From the NCBI GenBank assembly GCA_049424465.1, contig JBMSSR010000046.1, positions 1 through 14,243 of the forward strand: DNA of 14,243 nucleotides, written 5' to 3'. The notes below the pieces were generated by a model, which worked only from the letters and a program-made list of their open reading frames with translations, was not told the DNA's origin and ran no database searches. Position 1 is the first letter of the stretch, and every line of letters starts with the position of its first letter. This DNA is from UBA668 sp049424465. GTDB taxonomy: Bacteria > Actinomycetota > Acidimicrobiia > Acidimicrobiales > Ilumatobacteraceae. The position numbers and the translations under genes are program-made. This document shows, piece after piece, positions 12,574 to 14,243 of the stretch.

Positions 12574-13779
12574 TCAGCCGAGGCGGGTGAGACCCTTCTT
12601 CAGGTTGCGGCTGCCCTGTGCGATGCGCTGCTCGTTCTCGATGAGCGCGAAGCGGGCGAAGCCCTCACCCCCCGGGCCGAAGCCCACGCCGGGCGACAGA
12701 GCAACCTCGCACTCGCGCACCACCATCGAGCAGAACTCGACGGAGTTCATGTCGGCGTACGCCTCGGGGATCGGCGCCCAGACGAACATCGAGCCCTTCG
12801 GCTTGGGGACCTCCCACCCGATGCGCGCGAGTCCGTCGATGAGCGCGTCACGACGCCCGCGGTAGACCTCGGTCACCTCGCGCGGGAAGTCGGGGGCCTC
12901 GTTCATGGTCACGGTCGCAGCGATCTGGATGGGCTGGAACGTGCCGTAGTCGAGATAGCTCTTCAGCTTGACCAGCGCCTGCACCACCTCGGCGTTGCCG
13001 GCGAGGAACGCCACTCGCCAGCCGGCCATCGAGAAGCTCTTCGTCATGCTGTACAGCTCGACGGCGCACTCCTTGGCGCCCTCTGCCTGCAGGATGCTCG
13101 GCGGCGTGTACCCGTCGAAGCCCATGTCGGCATACGCGAAGTCGTGCACGACGATCATGTTGCGCTCGCGACAGAAGTCGACGACGCGCTGCATGAAGTC
13201 GAGGTCGACCACGGCCCCCGTGGGGTTGTGCGGGAAGCTGATGACGAGCACCCGCGGCTTGGGCCAGCCGACGTCGTACGCCGTGGTGAGGCTGTCGAAG
13301 AAGTCGCCCGTGAAGTCACCCTGCACACGCGGGTCGGCGAGGTGACGCATCGGCACCTGGCGCAGGTCGGCACCCGCGAACAGCGGACCGAAGATGTGGA
13401 TCGGGTAGCTGGGGCTCGGCACGATCGCTGCGTCGCCGCGGTCGAGCAGCACCCACATCAGGTGGCTGAAGCCCTCCTTCGAGCCGATCGTGTTGGTGAT
13501 CTCGGTGTCGGGGTCGAGGGTGACGCCCCACTTACGCTGGTACAGGTCGGCAGCGGCCTCGCGCAGCTTCGGCAGGCCACGGCTGAGCGAGTAGCGGTGG
13601 TTCTTGGCCATGTGTGCCGCCTCGGCCAGCTTCTCGACCGCGATGTCGGGCGACGGGATGTCGGGATTGCCGAACCCCAGGTCGATCACGTCGACACCTG
13701 CACGCCGGGCCTCGACCTTCAGGTTGTTGATGATCGTGAACACGTACGGCGGCAGCGTGGTGATGCGACGGAATTCCAT
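12574..13779 (-). CDS. alaC: Alanine aminotransferase, AlaC type (PLP-dependent)
   Basis: A 401-residue fold-type I aminotransferase very like Escherichia coli AlaC along its length: RITTLPPYVFTIINNLK at the start, IDLGFGNPD, YSLSRGLPKLR, GSKEGFSHLMW, PSPSYPIHIFG, and FPHNPTG (Asn185). Asp213 and Tyr216 (VHDFAYAD) bind the cofactor ring, Lys247 (SMTKSFSMAGWR) forms the Schiff base, and Arg376 (FARFALIEN) binds the substrate carboxylate. It should interconvert pyruvate plus glutamate with alanine plus 2-oxoglutarate; related amino acids could also be accepted. The ATG at 13779 has no ribosome-binding site but has TAGGCT 9 nt upstream, suggesting a leaderless message independent of the sugar-kinase gene 68 bp upstream. 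It is convergent with the secreted-protein gene. Confidence 0.93.
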   Translation of the reverse strand: MEFRRITTLPPYVFTIINNLKVEARRAGVDVIDLGFGNPDIPSPDIAVEKLAEAAHMAKNHRYSLSRGLPKLREAAADLYQRKWGVTLDPDTEITNTIGSKEGFSHLMWVLLDRGDAAIVPSPSYPIHIFGPLFAGADLRQVPMRHLADPRVQGDFTGDFFDSLTTAYDVGWPKPRVLVISFPHNPTGAVVDLDFMQRVVDFCRERNMIVVHDFAYADMGFDGYTPPSILQAEGAKECAVELYSMTKSFSMAGWRVAFLAGNAEVVQALVKLKSYLDYGTFQPIQIAATVTMNEAPDFPREVTEVYRGRRDALIDGLARIGWEVPKPKGSMFVWAPIPEAYADMNSVEFCSMVVRECEVALSPGVGFGPGGEGFARFALIENEQRIAQGSRNLKKGLTRLG

Positions 13780-13788
13780 AGTCGGCGC

Positions 13789-13794
13789 AGCCTA
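13789..13794 (-). promoter_or_regulatory. Likely -10 element of alaC
   Basis: TAGGCT on the minus strand matches TAnnnT and ends 9 nt before the ATG at 13779, with no Shine-Dalgarno sequence between. This is the same arrangement as before the mannosyltransferase and pfkA genes. Confidence 0.45.
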
Positions 13795-13847
13795 CCGGCG
13801 ACCCCCTTCGCGGTCGGGGTGAGTATCGCGACGCGTCGGGTGGCAGC

Positions 13848-14243
13848 TCAGTGCGCGTCGACGAGCAGTGCCGCGCCGATGGCACCCGACCGCGGTCCGA
13901 AGCGCGCAGCGACGAGATCGGGGTGTGGGCGCAGTTCCGGCGCATAGAGCAGTTCGCCGAACCACCGCCGGACCGGGTCGAGGTACAGCTCGAAGGACTC
14001 GGCGAGCCCACCGCCGAGCACGAAGCGATCGGGATCGAGCAGGTTGGTGAGATTGACGAGGCCGATGGCGACCCATCGCGCGAACTCGTCGACGACCGCG
14101 AGCGCCTCGGCGTCACCCTCGGCAGCCGCAGTACGTACGTCCTCGCCGCGCACGTCGTCGGGTGAGCCACCGGCCAACTCGACGACGCGGTGCAACCGTC
14201 GGGACTCGGCGGCCTCGCGGCCGAGTCGGGCAAGTGCCGTGCC
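13848..14243 (-). CDS. ROK-family sugar kinase (probable glucokinase), 3' part
   Basis: The frame is open to the right edge, so the gene starts outside the window and only the last 131 residues are seen. The visible part begins GTALARLGREAAESRR, which in ROK glucokinases directly follows the zinc-binding CGxxGCxE segment. It continues with ALAVVDEFARWVAIGLVNLTNLLDPDRFVLGGGLAES, the typical helix, strand and GGG loop of the C-terminal ATPase lobe, and ends RFGPRSGAIGAALLVDAH. The catalytic Asp and sugar-binding motifs lie upstream and cannot be checked. The likely reaction is ATP-dependent phosphorylation of glucose; N-acetylmannosamine or other hexoses are alternatives, and lack of the N-terminus prevents separating it from ROK regulators with a DNA-binding domain. 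It ends 68 bp before alaC on the same strand. Confidence 0.85.
   Translation of the reverse strand, partial: GTALARLGREAAESRRLHRVVELAGGSPDDVRGEDVRTAAAEGDAEALAVVDEFARWVAIGLVNLTNLLDPDRFVLGGGLAESFELYLDPVRRWFGELLYAPELRPHPDLVAARFGPRSGAIGAALLVDAH

Noticed and set aside
12433..13947. 504-residue plus-strand frame opposite alaC
   Set aside because: No recognisable motif, rich in His, Arg, Asp and Val from antisense reading, and it covers a full-length, motif-complete aminotransferase gene.

Overview
The window is very GC-rich (roughly 70% by eye) and densely coded. It is ordinary chromosomal sequence of an actinobacterium. Many starts are GTG, several gene pairs share ATGA or GTGA overlaps, and several genes have a TAnnnT hexamer directly before a start that lacks a ribosome-binding site. 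The markers are actinobacterial: DUF3040, a response regulator, kinase and GerMN lipoprotein in mtrAB-lpqB order, a mycobacterial-type phosphofructokinase, and a TgpA-type transglutaminase. The combination would suit the class Acidimicrobiia, but that placement is an inference. I see no mobile element, CRISPR array, tRNA, rRNA or phage gene. No intergenic gap exceeds about 145 bp.

Layout, left to right. (1) The 3' part of a membrane transglutaminase gene (1-815, +) converges on a minus-strand group read from right to left: polyprenol-phosphate mannosyltransferase (3045-3782), NUDIX hydrolase (2561-3043), DNA polymerase IV dinB (1287-2564) and a DUF3040 membrane protein (847-1191). The first three are packed with a 1-bp gap and then a 4-bp overlap. 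(2) Divergent from the mannosyltransferase, a 92-residue membrane protein (3808-4086) overlaps an inositol-phosphatase-family gene (4083-4913). (3) A tight plus-strand unit follows: MtrA-like response regulator (4954-5634), MtrB-like kinase (5631-7130) and a short GerMN lipoprotein (7127-7765) in the position of LpqB but without its large C-terminal part. (4) A central-carbon block follows: 6-phosphofructokinase (7775-8809, -) is divergent from glycerol kinase (8853-10379, +), which overlaps an acetyl-CoA hydrolase/CoA-transferase gene (10376-11659, +). (5) A secreted, cysteine-rich protein of unknown function with an EF-hand-like loop (11804-12514, +) ends at a terminator-like hairpin. (6) On the minus strand lie an AlaC-type alanine aminotransferase (12574-13779) and the 3' part of a ROK-family sugar kinase (13848-14243).

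Functionally, the window joins envelope maintenance (transglutaminase, mannosyl donor synthesis, inositol phosphate hydrolysis, MtrAB-type signalling), mutagenic DNA synthesis with a NUDIX partner, and lower carbon metabolism (sugar kinase, phosphofructokinase, glycerol kinase, CoA-transferase, pyruvate/alanine aminotransferase). I found no convincing new multi-gene system. The most unusual items are the secreted cysteine-rich protein, the minimal LpqB-like lipoprotein, the phosphofructokinase active-site variant (GGNGS with PKTIDND) and the set of apparently leaderless promoters, including a divergent pair whose -10 elements overlap.
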